Source: Achromobacter spanius | GTDB lineage: Bacteria; Pseudomonadota; Gammaproteobacteria; Burkholderiales; Burkholderiaceae_B | Direction: 5' to 3' | Assembly: GCF_002812705.1 (NCBI RefSeq) | Contig: NZ_CP025030.1 | Location: 3,596,001 to 3,660,000 of the forward strand | Length of the DNA stretch: 64,000 nucleotides | Part shown: piece by piece, positions 54,631 through 63,610 of the stretch | Position numbering within the stretch: position 1 is the stretch's first letter | How the letters are laid out: each line of letters begins with the position of its first letter | The notes under the pieces: generated by a model | Databases searched by the model: none | What the model was told of the DNA's origin: nothing | The model's input: the letters and a program-made list of their open reading frames with translations, nothing else | Position numbers and translations under genes: made by a program

Positions 54631-55146
54631 TCAACGTGGCGGTACGCCCCGGTTGAGCTGCTGCTGCATCATTTGCTCCATCATCATTTGCTGCATGCCC
54701 ATGTATTGATCCCGCATGTATTGGCGTTCCCTGATCTGCTCGGGGCTCAGGTTCGAGTAGTTTCCTCGCATCGCATTCCAACCCATCTGCCCGCGTCCGC
54801 CATGATGCGGGCCGCCGGCACCCATGGTCCCGCAGCAGCCCATCGTGCCACCTCTCCAAAATTGGCCCATCATCCCCATGGTTGTCTGCATCAAGGCTTG
54901 ATGCTCCTGAAGCAGTTTCCGACGTTCGTTCGGGTCGGTTGTCTTTTGTATCTGATTCATGGTCTGCTGCATTTTCTCCATGTTGTCTCTGACCTCCGCG
55001 GCTTTCTTGTCAAACTGCTGCGGGTTGTCGACGGGCTGTTCAGCCGACTGAGCGGGAGCGGGCGGCGCGGTCTGCGCGACAGCGGTCGTCAAGGCGGGGG
55101 CCAGCACGGCGACGAATGCCAGTGCGGCCAGATTGCGGATCTTCAT
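54631..55146 (-). CDS. Methionine-rich periplasmic protein
   Basis: 171 residues from the ATG at 55146 (an earlier in-frame ATG lies 24 bp upstream). A signal peptide ends near AVAQ (about residue 24). A helical region at about 45-90 is followed by a Met/Gly/Gln-rich C-terminal half (MGMMGQF, MGMQQMMMEQMMQQQ). Such methionine-rich exported proteins can bind copper(I) or other soft metals; no fixed copper motif is present. It is co-directional with the SulP transporter, 113 bp downstream of it. Confidence 0.6.
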   Translation of the reverse strand: MKIRNLAALAFVAVLAPALTTAVAQTAPPAPAQSAEQPVDNPQQFDKKAAEVRDNMEKMQQTMNQIQKTTDPNERRKLLQEHQALMQTTMGMMGQFWRGGTMGCCGTMGAGGPHHGGRGQMGWNAMRGNYSNLSPEQIRERQYMRDQYMGMQQMMMEQMMQQQLNRGVPPR

Positions 55147-55259
55147 GGTCAATCTCCACGTGGTTGGCACCTTAGACTGCCAGGCAAATCAAGAGGATTT
55201 GCAGAGTCAGCGTAGATCCGCCAAGACGATGGGACTTGACCATAGTCAACATATGCCCA

Positions 55260-56909
55260 TCAGGCCGCATGCAGCCTGGCATCCTGGAATTTGTGAACGG
55301 CCTCTTCAAGCGTTTGGAACAGGCCGTCCGTGCCCAAGGTTTCGCCTAGCGGTGACCGTCTTACCGTGGCCAGTACGCCGGGGGTAAGGTTCGCCAGCCA
55401 AAGCTGCACACCGTCCCGTCTTAATCGGCGTTCCGCATCGCTCATCATTTTCAGCGCGGTGTATTCGATATCGAAAACGCTTCCCATATCAAGCACGACC
55501 ACCTTCGGCCGTGTGGCGGTGATCAACTGGTTGATCTTCTGGCCGATATTGTCTGCATTCACAAAGAAGACGCGTCCCTCTGGCCGAAGCAGCAAGATGC
55601 CTTCAAGCACCTCATCGTCCGGATGGTCCGGGGACGCAGGGCGGAACAGGTTCGTGTTCGGTTTACGCAGCAGCCGATGCAAGGGCGGGTTGGAAACCTG
55701 GTGGGCAAGGGCGATAAGCGACACGATGATGGCCACGAGTATCCCTTGCAGCGTGCCCAGCAGCACGACACCGGCAAGCGCCACCAAGGCCCAGATAAGC
55801 TCTGTGCGCCGCACTCTGGCAATCGCACGGAACTCAGCCGGGTCGAACAGGCCAACCGAGTAAATGATGACCACCGCCGCCAGGGTGGCGTGCGGCATGG
55901 CGCCAATCAAAGGCGCCAGCAGCAGCATGACGCCCAGCGTGACCCCCGCGGTGACGCACTCGGCGGCCTGGGTGCGCGCGCCGGCGCGCCGATTCACCGC
56001 GGTTTGTGACGTCCCGCCGCCCGCCGGCATGGCGCCGAAGAACGCGCCGCCCGCGTTCGAAAATCCCGTGGCCAACAATTCCCGATTGGCGTTCGGCAGG
56101 GCCTCGCCCGCTTTCGCGAAGGCGCGTCCAGCGGCGATCGTTTCCGTGAAACTCATCAAGGCGATTCCCAGCGCCATGGGCCAAAGCTCACCCAGCAACG
56201 ACGCGTCCGGCAGGGTCAACGACGGTAAGCCCGTGGGCACGTGGCCCACCGTTTGCACGCCAAGATCACCCAGTCCGAACATGCTGGTTGCCGCGATGGC
56301 AATCGCAACCGTGACCAACGGCGCCGGCACGCGCGGCATGAATCGTTCCAGGACGAGGAGCAGTCCCAAGGTGATCGCGCCGACGGCGGTGGTGGCTATC
56401 GAGACGTGTGTGAATCCATCAAGAATTGCCAGCACGTTCGATAGAAACGGGCCCTTCGCGAAGTGAAGGCCAAGCAGCTTCGGTATTTGGTCGACCACGA
56501 TCACGATGGCGATGCCCGCCTTGAACCCGACCAATACCGGCTCCGAAATAAAGCTGGCCAGGTAGCCAAGCCGCAACACGGAGGCCGCTATCAGCACGAT
56601 GCCAACCAGCAGCGCCAGCGTTGCCGTGGCAATCAACATTTGCGTGGGGTCGCCGTCCGGTACGGCGCGATCCAGGGCTGTCGCGGTAAGGATGGCGAGC
56701 GTTGTCGTGGTGCTGACACTAAGCGGCCGGGATGTGCCAAGGAAGGCGTAGACAAGCATCGGCACAAACGCGGTGTACAGCCCGACCTGAACCGGTAACC
56801 CCGCTACGGCGGCATAGGCCAGCGCTTTTGGAATGACGACGGCGGCGGTCGTCAGCCCGGCGGTGACGTCATCCTTTATGGGGCTTGTAGAGGGCAGGTC
56901 GGATGGCAT
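55260..56909 (-). CDS. SulP-family anion transporter with C-terminal STAS domain
   Basis: 549 residues. Ten or more membrane helices cover about 10-400, including the SulP signature region (AVAGLPVQVGLYTAFVPMLVYAFLGTSRPL). A cytoplasmic STAS domain covers about 435-540 (VFFVNADNIGQKINQL, VVLDMGSVFDIEYTALKML-like segment). These carry sulfate, bicarbonate or dicarboxylates; the substrate here is not defined. The ATG at 56909 gives the normal short N-terminus. Confidence 0.92.
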   Translation of the reverse strand: MPSDLPSTSPIKDDVTAGLTTAAVVIPKALAYAAVAGLPVQVGLYTAFVPMLVYAFLGTSRPLSVSTTTTLAILTATALDRAVPDGDPTQMLIATATLALLVGIVLIAASVLRLGYLASFISEPVLVGFKAGIAIVIVVDQIPKLLGLHFAKGPFLSNVLAILDGFTHVSIATTAVGAITLGLLLVLERFMPRVPAPLVTVAIAIAATSMFGLGDLGVQTVGHVPTGLPSLTLPDASLLGELWPMALGIALMSFTETIAAGRAFAKAGEALPNANRELLATGFSNAGGAFFGAMPAGGGTSQTAVNRRAGARTQAAECVTAGVTLGVMLLLAPLIGAMPHATLAAVVIIYSVGLFDPAEFRAIARVRRTELIWALVALAGVVLLGTLQGILVAIIVSLIALAHQVSNPPLHRLLRKPNTNLFRPASPDHPDDEVLEGILLLRPEGRVFFVNADNIGQKINQLITATRPKVVVLDMGSVFDIEYTALKMMSDAERRLRRDGVQLWLANLTPGVLATVRRSPLGETLGTDGLFQTLEEAVHKFQDARLHAA

Positions 56910-57042
56910 GGCGTCTCAACCGGGGGCCACCGCCTGCTGCTACCGACGCGGGCGGCTGAGATTGATTGTGAGCGCAGCCGCCGCGTGGCGTCCATGATGA
57001 TTCCGGCGAAATGCCGTAAGAATCACGCTTAACGGTCAATGA

Positions 57043-57663
57043 TCAACGCGCCGTGCGCTGGTGCGGCACCAGCGGCGGGACGGGCTGGTCGGCGATCTCA
57101 TCCCAGAACCCGGGCAGGAAGCATTCGGCCACCAACAACGGCTGGCCCTGGCGCCAGAAGACGGACCGGCGTGCCCAGACCCGGGCGGCGTCCTGTTCCC
57201 GGCGTTCAGCCGGCAAGGCCCCACGCGCCGTCGCGTAGAACGGCACGGGCGACGCCAGGCGGCGGCAGGCGAAGGGGGAGCGGATGACGGTGCTGTCGTG
57301 ATACAGCATGTCGGCAAGCGGGCGGGTCAAGAGCCGGCGCATGCCTTGCCACGCGCCGTGCGAGGCGCGCAGCGGCGTCAGGCTGCGGGCGGGCACGCTG
57401 TCCACGCCGTTCACGGACATCAGCACTTCACGGATCCATACGGGTGAGCCGGGCGCGATGCCCATGGCCTGCGCTTCGTCCGGCGGCGCGCCGTCGGCGT
57501 ATTCGGCCAGCACGCGCAAGCGCACCTGGCCCACCTGGCGCAAGCCGGCGGTAAGCGCGCCCGGGCGGAACAGCCAGTGGCGCATGGCGGGGGGCAGGAC
57601 GGGCGGCGCGACGGCCAGCCAGCCGGAAGCAAGCGGGGGGTGATGGGCTGCGGGTTTCCTCAT
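57043..57663 (-). CDS. ubiC: Chorismate--pyruvate lyase
   Basis: 206 residues, slightly longer than E. coli UbiC. Recognisable parts: WLFRPGALTAGLRQV near residue 30, the substrate-contact VWIREVLMSVNGVDSVPARS, and the C-terminal VWARRSVFWRQGQPLLVAECFLP with the catalytic glutamate. It makes 4-hydroxybenzoate from chorismate for ubiquinone synthesis. Neither neighbour is a ubiquinone gene; UbiA is not in view. Confidence 0.85.
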   Translation of the reverse strand: MRKPAAHHPPLASGWLAVAPPVLPPAMRHWLFRPGALTAGLRQVGQVRLRVLAEYADGAPPDEAQAMGIAPGSPVWIREVLMSVNGVDSVPARSLTPLRASHGAWQGMRRLLTRPLADMLYHDSTVIRSPFACRRLASPVPFYATARGALPAERREQDAARVWARRSVFWRQGQPLLVAECFLPGFWDEIADQPVPPLVPHQRTAR

Positions 57664-57812
57664 GGCTGCGTATTATGCCAAGCCCGGCTGACAGCCCCCA
57701 TGCGTCGCAGTGACGCAGCGCGGATGGCGACATGCAACGCACAAGGCAACGCGCCAAGAGGCGTGGCGCAGCAACGGCCGGCAGGCGGCTACGGCGTCCG
57801 GGAAAGCACTGA

Positions 57813-57842
57813 TTGTCCCGCTAATGGCGCTCTCTCTATGAT
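57813..57842 (+). promoter_or_regulatory. Sigma70-like promoter of the amidase-transporter operon
   Basis: TTGTCC (57813-57818) and TATGAT (57837-57842) lie 18 bp apart. A start near 57849 gives a leader of about 198 nt before the first ATG at 58047. The -10 matches five of six consensus positions. Confidence 0.5.
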
Positions 57843-57850
57843 TTGCCCAC

Positions 57851-57981
57851 GGTCAACATTGACCTGAATGCCTTTCCTCCCGGTGACGGGACCCGCAACC
57901 GGCTTTGGTGGTTCCGGGCAAGGCATGCAGTACCCCGCAGCAATAATTGCTGCTTGAACATTTGGTATGGCTATAGAAGCC
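57851..57981 (+). ncRNA. Structured 5' leader of the amidase operon (possible antitermination RNA)
   Basis: Hairpins in order: GGTCA/TGACC (57851-57864); TCCCG/CGGGA with GTGA loop (57878-57891); CCCG-AACC/GGTT-CGGG with a C-C mismatch (57892-57918); GCAGCAA/TTGCTGC (57937-57953); GGCT/AGCC (57969-57981). The last one shares 57979-57981 with the terminator, so the two cannot coexist. Two hairpins plus linker before a terminator is the layout of ANTAR (AmiR/NasR) targets; the loops do not clearly show the hexanucleotide consensus. A riboswitch is an alternative. Confidence 0.5.
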
Positions 57982-58017
57982 CCCGACTTGCACGCGATGC
58001 GTGGTCGGGGGCTTTTT
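57979..58017 (+). terminator. Intrinsic terminator in the leader, before the first gene
   Basis: GCCCCCGAC (57979-57987) pairs with GTCGGGGGC (58004-58012). An inner CACGC/GCGTG stem (57991-58003) extends it after a 3-nt bulge, and five T residues follow. It ends 29 bp before the amidase ATG in the same direction, so reading through it must be regulated. The hairpin is unambiguous; its regulatory role is inferred from position. Confidence 0.85.
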
Positions 58018-58046
58018 CGTTTTCAATTTTCGAATACGGAGATCGC

Positions 58047-58937
58047 ATGCAAGCGTTGGACCCGCAGAGTTCCCCGGCCGTAGCGACCTGGGTGGCCAGT
58101 GTGCAGATGGCCCCGATGATCGGCGACGTCGCCGCCAATATGGCCCGGTCGGTCGAGCTGGTGGAGCAGGCCGCGGCCCAAGGCGCGCGGCTGGTGGTGC
58201 TGCCCGAATTGGCAAACACTGGCTACGTGTTTGAAAGCCGCCAAGAGGCCTATGCGCTGGCCGAGGTGGTGCCAGGCGGCCCCAGCTCGCAGGCCTGGAT
58301 CGCGCTGGCGCAGCGCCTGGGCATCTACCTGGTGGCGGGCATCGCCGAACGCAGTGGCGACCGCCTCTACAACGCCGCCCTGATCGCGGGGCCGGCCGGG
58401 TACATCGGCACCTACCGCAAGCTGCATTTGTGGGGCGACGAGAACCTGTATTTCGAGCCTGGGGATCTGGGTTTGCCGGTGTTCCATACCGAACTGGGCC
58501 GCCTGGGGGTCGCCATCTGCTATGACGGCTGGTTTCCCGAGGTCTACCGGCTGCTGGCGGTGCGCGGCGCGGACATCGTGGCCGTGCCGACCAACTGGGT
58601 GCCGATGCCAGGGCAGACGCCCGACGGGCCGGTCATGGCGCATGCGCTGACCATCGCGGGCGCGCACAGCAACGGTTTGACCGTGGTGTGCGCCGACCGC
58701 GTGGGCACCGAACGCGGCCAGCCGTTCGTGGGCCGCAGCCTGATCGTCGGATCGCAAGGCTGGACAGCCGCGGGCCCGGCCAGCGCCGACCAGGAAGAAG
58801 TGCTGCTGGCGCCCATCGACGTGCAGGCCTCGCGCCGGGCGCGTCAATTGAACGATTTCAACCACGTGCTGCGCGACAGGCGCTGCGATATCTACGACGA
58901 GCAACTGGGCGCCTTGGCCGCCCCGGGGCAACGTTAA
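58047..58937 (+). CDS. Nitrilase-superfamily carbon-nitrogen hydrolase
   Basis: 296 residues from the ATG at 58047, which has GGAG 7 bp upstream; the frame extends upstream through the terminator and is not coding there. The catalytic triad is visible: Glu in LVVLPELANTGYVF, Lys in TYRKLHLWGDE, Cys in GVAICYDGWFPEVYRLL. It is likely an amidase or N-carbamoyl hydrolase in the cytoplasm; cyanide-type nitrilase activity is less likely. It is first in an operon with a liv-type importer, so the imported solute is probably its substrate or its product's precursor. P. aeruginosa AmiE is longer. Confidence 0.9.
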   Translation: MQALDPQSSPAVATWVASVQMAPMIGDVAANMARSVELVEQAAAQGARLVVLPELANTGYVFESRQEAYALAEVVPGGPSSQAWIALAQRLGIYLVAGIAERSGDRLYNAALIAGPAGYIGTYRKLHLWGDENLYFEPGDLGLPVFHTELGRLGVAICYDGWFPEVYRLLAVRGADIVAVPTNWVPMPGQTPDGPVMAHALTIAGAHSNGLTVVCADRVGTERGQPFVGRSLIVGSQGWTAAGPASADQEEVLLAPIDVQASRRARQLNDFNHVLRDRRCDIYDEQLGALAAPGQR

Positions 58938-58973
58938 GCGATGGCCAATGGCCGACTCCCAAGGAGCAACCTC

Positions 58974-60140
58974 ATGAAACCCCTGTTCAGCAGCTTCCCC
59001 ATCCGCCTGTCGTTCGTCGCGTTACTGGCTGCCGTTGCCAGCGCGCACGCGGCGGAACCCTTGCGCATCGGCGTGCCCGTCGGTCTGTCGGGCGCCAACA
59101 GCGTCGTGGCACCCGGCGTGGTGCAGGCGTCCCAGTTGGCGGCTGACGAGATCAACGCGGCCGGCGGCATCCTGGGCCGCCAGATCGTGCTGGAGATCGC
59201 CGACGACGCATCGGGCGCCGTTGGCGCGCAAAAGGCCTATGACACGCTGGTCTTTCAGAAGAAAGTCGATGCCATCATCGCCATGGAAACCAGCGCGGCG
59301 CGCAATGCCGCGCTGCCCATCGTGTCGCGGGGCAAGGTGCCGTATATCTATACCTCTTTCTACGAAGGCCGCTCGTGCAACCGCTGGATGCATGTGAACG
59401 GCTGGGTGCCGGAGCAACAGGTTGCGCCGGTGGTGGACCACTTCATGCAAGAGCGCAAGGCCAAGACCTTCTTCCTGGTCGGCAGCGACTACGCGTTCGG
59501 GCGTGGCATGCTGAAGTTCACGCGGGAGTACATCGAGAAGCAGGGCGGGCGCGTGGTGGGCGAGGAATACCTGCCCATCGATGGTTCGGACTGGACGCCG
59601 GTGGTGTCCAAGATCCGTTCGGCAAACCCGGATGCGCTGATCAGTTCCACGGCGGGCGGCGGGCCCAACGTGAGCCTGGCCAAGCAGATCAAGGCGGCGG
59701 GGTTGTCCATGCCCTACGGCAACCTGGCGATCGACGAAGGTACGGCCAAGACCATGGGCGATACGGCGGTGGGCATGTACATGTCGGCGTCGTACCTGAC
59801 CAGTATCGATACGCCGCAGAACCGAAAATTCCTGGATGGCCTGAAGGCCAAGTTCGGCAACGATGCCAAGACCGCGAACGAGTTTTCCGGCCCGCAGTAC
59901 GAAGCCTTCTATCTGTACAAGGCGGCGGTCGAGAAGGCCGGTGGCCTGGATCCGCAGAAGGTGGTGCAGGCCTTGAGCGAAGTGTCGTTCGACGGCCCCC
60001 GGGGACCGGTCAAGATGGACCGCCAACGGCACGCGGCGCTGACCATGCGCCTGGGCCAGGTGCAGCAGGACGGTTCCATCAAGATCCTGCAAACCTTCAA
60101 CCAGGTGGACCCGGGCGCGCAATGCCCGAACCTGAAGTGA
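58974..60140 (+). CDS. Liv/Ami-type ABC substrate-binding protein
   Basis: 388 residues from the ATG at 58974, which has AAGGAG 8 bp upstream. A signal peptide ends near ASAHAA (about 24); the binding fold follows (LRIGVPVGLSGANSVVAPGV, AADEINAAGGILGRQIVLEIADD). It resembles the AmiC/UrtA branch of type I binding proteins, which take amides or urea. It is the periplasmic receptor for the permease encoded next. Confidence 0.92.
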   Translation: MKPLFSSFPIRLSFVALLAAVASAHAAEPLRIGVPVGLSGANSVVAPGVVQASQLAADEINAAGGILGRQIVLEIADDASGAVGAQKAYDTLVFQKKVDAIIAMETSAARNAALPIVSRGKVPYIYTSFYEGRSCNRWMHVNGWVPEQQVAPVVDHFMQERKAKTFFLVGSDYAFGRGMLKFTREYIEKQGGRVVGEEYLPIDGSDWTPVVSKIRSANPDALISSTAGGGPNVSLAKQIKAAGLSMPYGNLAIDEGTAKTMGDTAVGMYMSASYLTSIDTPQNRKFLDGLKAKFGNDAKTANEFSGPQYEAFYLYKAAVEKAGGLDPQKVVQALSEVSFDGPRGPVKMDRQRHAALTMRLGQVQQDGSIKILQTFNQVDPGAQCPNLK

Positions 60141-60195
60141 CGCCACGGTAACGGGATACGCGCCGCCGGCCTGGCTGGCGGCGCCGGAGATCGAT

Positions 60196-61029
60196 ATGGG
60201 TTTGCTGCTGGACATCTTGAGCACGGCCGCCATGCTCTTCATCGTGACGTCGGGGCTGATGATCATCTTCGGTGTGATGAAGATCGTCAATTTCGCGCAT
60301 GGGGCGATTCTTACCCTGGGAAGCTATGCCAGTCTGGTTGTGACCCAGCTCGGCCTGAACCCTTGGGTGGCGTTGCCGTTCGCGCTGGCGGTTGGCGTCC
60401 TGGTGGGCATGGGGGTGGAACGCCTGATCGTGCAGCCGCTGTACAAGCGGCCGCTGGACGCGATCCTGGCTACGTGGGGCTTGGGCATCGTGATCGGCCA
60501 GCTCATTACGGTGGCGTTCGGGCGTGAAGTGCAGTTCGTGGATTCGCCGATCCAGGGCGCCGTGTCTTTTCTGGGCATGGAATATTCGGCGTACCGCCTG
60601 TTCCTGGTGCCCGCCGCGCTGCTGATCTATGCCGCCATGACGCTGCTGCTTAACGGTACCCGCTTCGGCGTGCGGACCCGCGCCGTGGTCATGAACGAAG
60701 ACCTGGCGCGCGGCCTGGGCATCAATGCCGAGCGCATACGCTTCACCACGTTCGGCCTGGGCGCCGGGTTGGGTGCGTTGGCCGGCGCGCTGATCACACC
60801 GTTGTCCAGCGTGGACCCGAACATGGGCCTGCCGTGGCTGGTCAGCGCATTCATGCTGGTCATGGTGTCGGGGCATTCGATCACCGCGCTGTTGCTGACC
60901 TGCGTGGTCTATGGCGCTTGCCAGGTGCTGGTGAGCATTTTCGTCAGCCCGATCCTGGGCGGCGTCACCATCGCCGTCCTGGCCGCGCTGACGCTGCGCC
61001 TGCGTCCTCAAGGATTCGCCCATGACTGA
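60196..61029 (+). CDS. ABC transporter permease (LivH-type)
   Basis: 277 residues, multi-helix, opening with LLLDILSTAAMLFIVTSGLMIIFGVMKIVNFAHG and carrying the VVMNEDLARGLGINAERIRF ATPase-contact loop. GGAG precedes its ATG. It overlaps the next gene by 8 bp. It forms the channel with the LivM half of the fused protein downstream. Confidence 0.92.
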   Translation: MGLLLDILSTAAMLFIVTSGLMIIFGVMKIVNFAHGAILTLGSYASLVVTQLGLNPWVALPFALAVGVLVGMGVERLIVQPLYKRPLDAILATWGLGIVIGQLITVAFGREVQFVDSPIQGAVSFLGMEYSAYRLFLVPAALLIYAAMTLLLNGTRFGVRTRAVVMNEDLARGLGINAERIRFTTFGLGAGLGALAGALITPLSSVDPNMGLPWLVSAFMLVMVSGHSITALLLTCVVYGACQVLVSIFVSPILGGVTIAVLAALTLRLRPQGFAHD

Positions 61030-62839
61030 CCATTCGCTTACCCAAGCCGCGCAGGTGGGTTCCGCGCCCGCCTCGCGCAGGTCGCTTGGCCGCGGGCTGC
61101 CTTGGTTGGCCGCAGCGTGCCTGATGCTGACCGTGGCCGGCCCCTGGCTGTTCGACACCTACTTGCTCAATGTGCTGATCAAGGCGCTGTTTTTTGCGAT
61201 GGCGGCGGTGACCGTGGACGTGCTGTGGGGCTACACCGGCCATCTGACGTTCGGCCAGTCCGCCTTCTTTGGGGTGGGTGCCTATGCCGCCGGCCTGGCC
61301 TTCACGCATTACGGGTTTTCTCCCACCACCGCCGCGCTGGCCGCGTTCGCGGCCGTGGGCGCCGCGGTGCTGCTGGCGCTGGTGACCGGGTGGCTGTCGT
61401 TCTATCGGGGGGCGTCGCCGTTCTTTGCGACGGTCATCTCGCTGGTGCTGCCGATCGTGCTGATGCAGTTGGTGTTGGCCGGTGGCACCTATACCGGGTC
61501 GTCCTCGGGCCTGACGGGCTACGAGACGTTCGATCTGTCGCTCGAGGCCTGGTATGTGATTGCGGCCGGAACGTTGTCGGTCGTGGCCTTGCTGGCGTGG
61601 GTCGTGGTGCGCAGCGATGGCGGTCGCATTCTGGTGGCGCTGCGCGACAACGAGTCGCGTTGCAGCTATCTGGGCCTGAACACCGCCCACTGGCGCATTG
61701 TGCTGCTGGTCGTGTGCGGCGCCGTCGCCAGTCTGGCGGGGTTCGGCTATGGCGCGTTCAGCGGCGTGGTGGCGCCAGAACTCACGGGTTTCGTGTTCGG
61801 CACGGAATTGATCATCTGGGTGGCGCTGGGGGGGCGGGGGACCATCTGGGGGCCGGTGCTGGGCGCCATCCTCATCAATGTGGCGGGTTCCTACCTGAGC
61901 GGGAATCTGCCGTTCCTGTGGCAGTTGCTGCTGGGCGTGACGTTCATCCTGGTGATCCTGCTGCTGCCGCGCGGGCTGCTGCCGCTGCTGACCGCGCCGT
62001 TTTTGCGGCGCGGCGCCACGGCCCCCGTGCCGGTGCTTGGCGTACGCGCCGGGCAGGCGCAGCCGGCCAGCGGGGCATCGTGGGCGTTGAGCCTGTCTGG
62101 CGTCGCCAAGCGCTTCGGCAGCCTGAAAGTGCTGGAAGGCATCGACCTGCAAGCCCGGGGCGGCGAACTGGTGGGCCTGATCGGTCCCAACGGCGCGGGC
62201 AAAACCACGCTGATGCGCTGCATCGCCGATGGCGCCGAGCGGTCCGAAGGAGAGTTGGCGCTTTACGGCCACCGCGTGTTGCAAGATGGCCCAGAGCAAT
62301 GCGTGCGCTACGGCCTGGGGCGCAAGTTCCAGAACGCCAATGTGTTCGACACGATGACGGTGGCCGAAAGCCTGCGCATCGCGACGACCTTGCGCGAACA
62401 GCCATCGTGGTGGCGGCGGTCGCCCACGCTGGATTTGCCGCCTTACGCGTTGGAGGTGCTGCGCGTGACCGGGCTGGACCAATCCCTGGCCAGCGTGGCC
62501 CGCGACCTGTCGCACGGGCAGCAACAGGCCCTGGAACTGGTGATGGCGCTGGCGCTGGAGCCGCGCATCGTGCTGCTGGACGAGCCCACGGCGGGCCTGA
62601 GCAAGGCCGAGCGGGCGCGGATCGGCCAGATGCTGTCATCGCTGGCGAACAAGTACGGCTTGTGCTGCCTGCTGGTGGAACATGATCTGGATTTTGTGAA
62701 GGAAGTGGCGACACGGATCGTCGTCTTGCACCAAGGCCGGATTGTCATGGACGGGAGCTTTCGCGACGTCGTGGAATCCGAGCTGGTGCGCACCATTTAC
62801 GCGGGCAGCGCGCAGGCTGCACAAGGAGCAGGGCAATGA
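61022..62839 (+). CDS. Fused LivM permease and LivG ATP-binding protein
   Basis: 605 residues. Residues about 1-325 are a LivM permease (VDVLWGYTGHLTFGQSAFFGVGAYAA, ALRDNESRCSYLGLNTAHWRI). A short linker (about 325-360) leads to a LivG ATPase with Walker A GPNGAGKTTL (about 390), signature LSHGQQQALELV and Walker B IVLLDEPTAGLS. There is no stop or frame change in the linker, so it is a true fusion. Same-protein fusion of these two subunits is seen in urea/amide-type Liv systems. It overlaps both neighbours. Confidence 0.92.
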   Translation: MTDHSLTQAAQVGSAPASRRSLGRGLPWLAAACLMLTVAGPWLFDTYLLNVLIKALFFAMAAVTVDVLWGYTGHLTFGQSAFFGVGAYAAGLAFTHYGFSPTTAALAAFAAVGAAVLLALVTGWLSFYRGASPFFATVISLVLPIVLMQLVLAGGTYTGSSSGLTGYETFDLSLEAWYVIAAGTLSVVALLAWVVVRSDGGRILVALRDNESRCSYLGLNTAHWRIVLLVVCGAVASLAGFGYGAFSGVVAPELTGFVFGTELIIWVALGGRGTIWGPVLGAILINVAGSYLSGNLPFLWQLLLGVTFILVILLLPRGLLPLLTAPFLRRGATAPVPVLGVRAGQAQPASGASWALSLSGVAKRFGSLKVLEGIDLQARGGELVGLIGPNGAGKTTLMRCIADGAERSEGELALYGHRVLQDGPEQCVRYGLGRKFQNANVFDTMTVAESLRIATTLREQPSWWRRSPTLDLPPYALEVLRVTGLDQSLASVARDLSHGQQQALELVMALALEPRIVLLDEPTAGLSKAERARIGQMLSSLANKYGLCCLLVEHDLDFVKEVATRIVVLHQGRIVMDGSFRDVVESELVRTIYAGSAQAAQGAGQ

Positions 62840-63549
62840 CGGGAACGGGGCCGGCGTTAAGCCTGGAAGGCGTGGCCAGCGGCTACAAAGGCTCGGTGGT
62901 GCTGAACGATGTGTCGCTGTCGGTCGAGCGGGGCGCCTGCGTGGCGCTGCTGGGCAAGAACGGCATGGGAAAAAGCACGCTGCTCAAGACCATCATGGGG
63001 TACCTGCCGAAGCTGCGCGGGCGCGTCAGCGTGGGTGGGGTGGACGCCACGCGCTTGCGCCCGCACGAAGTGGCGCGCTGCGGCGTTGCCTACGCGGCGC
63101 AGGAGCAGCCCCTGTTTCCCGACCTGAGCATCCGCGACAACCTGCGCCTGGGCCTGCCGCGGGAGAATCTCTTCGACGAGCGCTTTGCCGACATCGTCGA
63201 ACTCTTCCCGGTGTTCGCGACTCGGCTGCGCCAGCACGCCGGCACCTTGTCTGGCGGAGAGCAGAAGATGCTGCTGGTGGCGCGCGGGCTGATGCAACGG
63301 CCCGATTTGCTGCTGCTCGATGAAATCACCGAAGGGCTGCAACCATCGGTGATCGAACGGCTGGGCCGCGCCCTGAACTGGGAGCGAGAACGGCGTGGCA
63401 CGACCCTGTTCATCGTCGAACAGAACGTGGCGTTTGCGTTGGACGTGGCCGACCGCTATCTGGTGCTCAAGCAGGGCGCCATCGTGGACGAGGGCGATGC
63501 TGGTGCGCCCCAGGCCATCGGCAATATCATTGACCATCTCAAGGTATGA
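62836..63549 (+). CDS. ABC transporter ATP-binding protein (LivF-type)
   Basis: 237 residues from the ATG at 62836 (AAGGAG upstream, overlapping the fusion gene by 4 bp). Walker A GKNGMGKSTL, signature LSGGEQKMLLVARGL and Walker B LLLLDEITEGLQPSV are present. The Walker B aspartate-glutamate pair reads DE followed by ITEG in place of the usual PS/PT, a common LivF variant. It completes the importer. Confidence 0.92.
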   Translation: MTGTGPALSLEGVASGYKGSVVLNDVSLSVERGACVALLGKNGMGKSTLLKTIMGYLPKLRGRVSVGGVDATRLRPHEVARCGVAYAAQEQPLFPDLSIRDNLRLGLPRENLFDERFADIVELFPVFATRLRQHAGTLSGGEQKMLLVARGLMQRPDLLLLDEITEGLQPSVIERLGRALNWERERRGTTLFIVEQNVAFALDVADRYLVLKQGAIVDEGDAGAPQAIGNIIDHLKV

Positions 63550-63610
63550 ACGCCGCCATGTCGGTTTGCGCCATGGCCAGCCTGCGGGTTTCACGCTTAA
63601 GGACGTCATC

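Noticed and set aside
57843..58046. Upstream extension of the amidase reading frame
   Set aside because: It crosses the terminator hairpin and has no protein-like sequence; the ATG at 58047 has a proper ribosome site.
59022..60290. 422-residue reverse open frame
   Set aside because: Shadow of the substrate-binding protein and the start of the permease.
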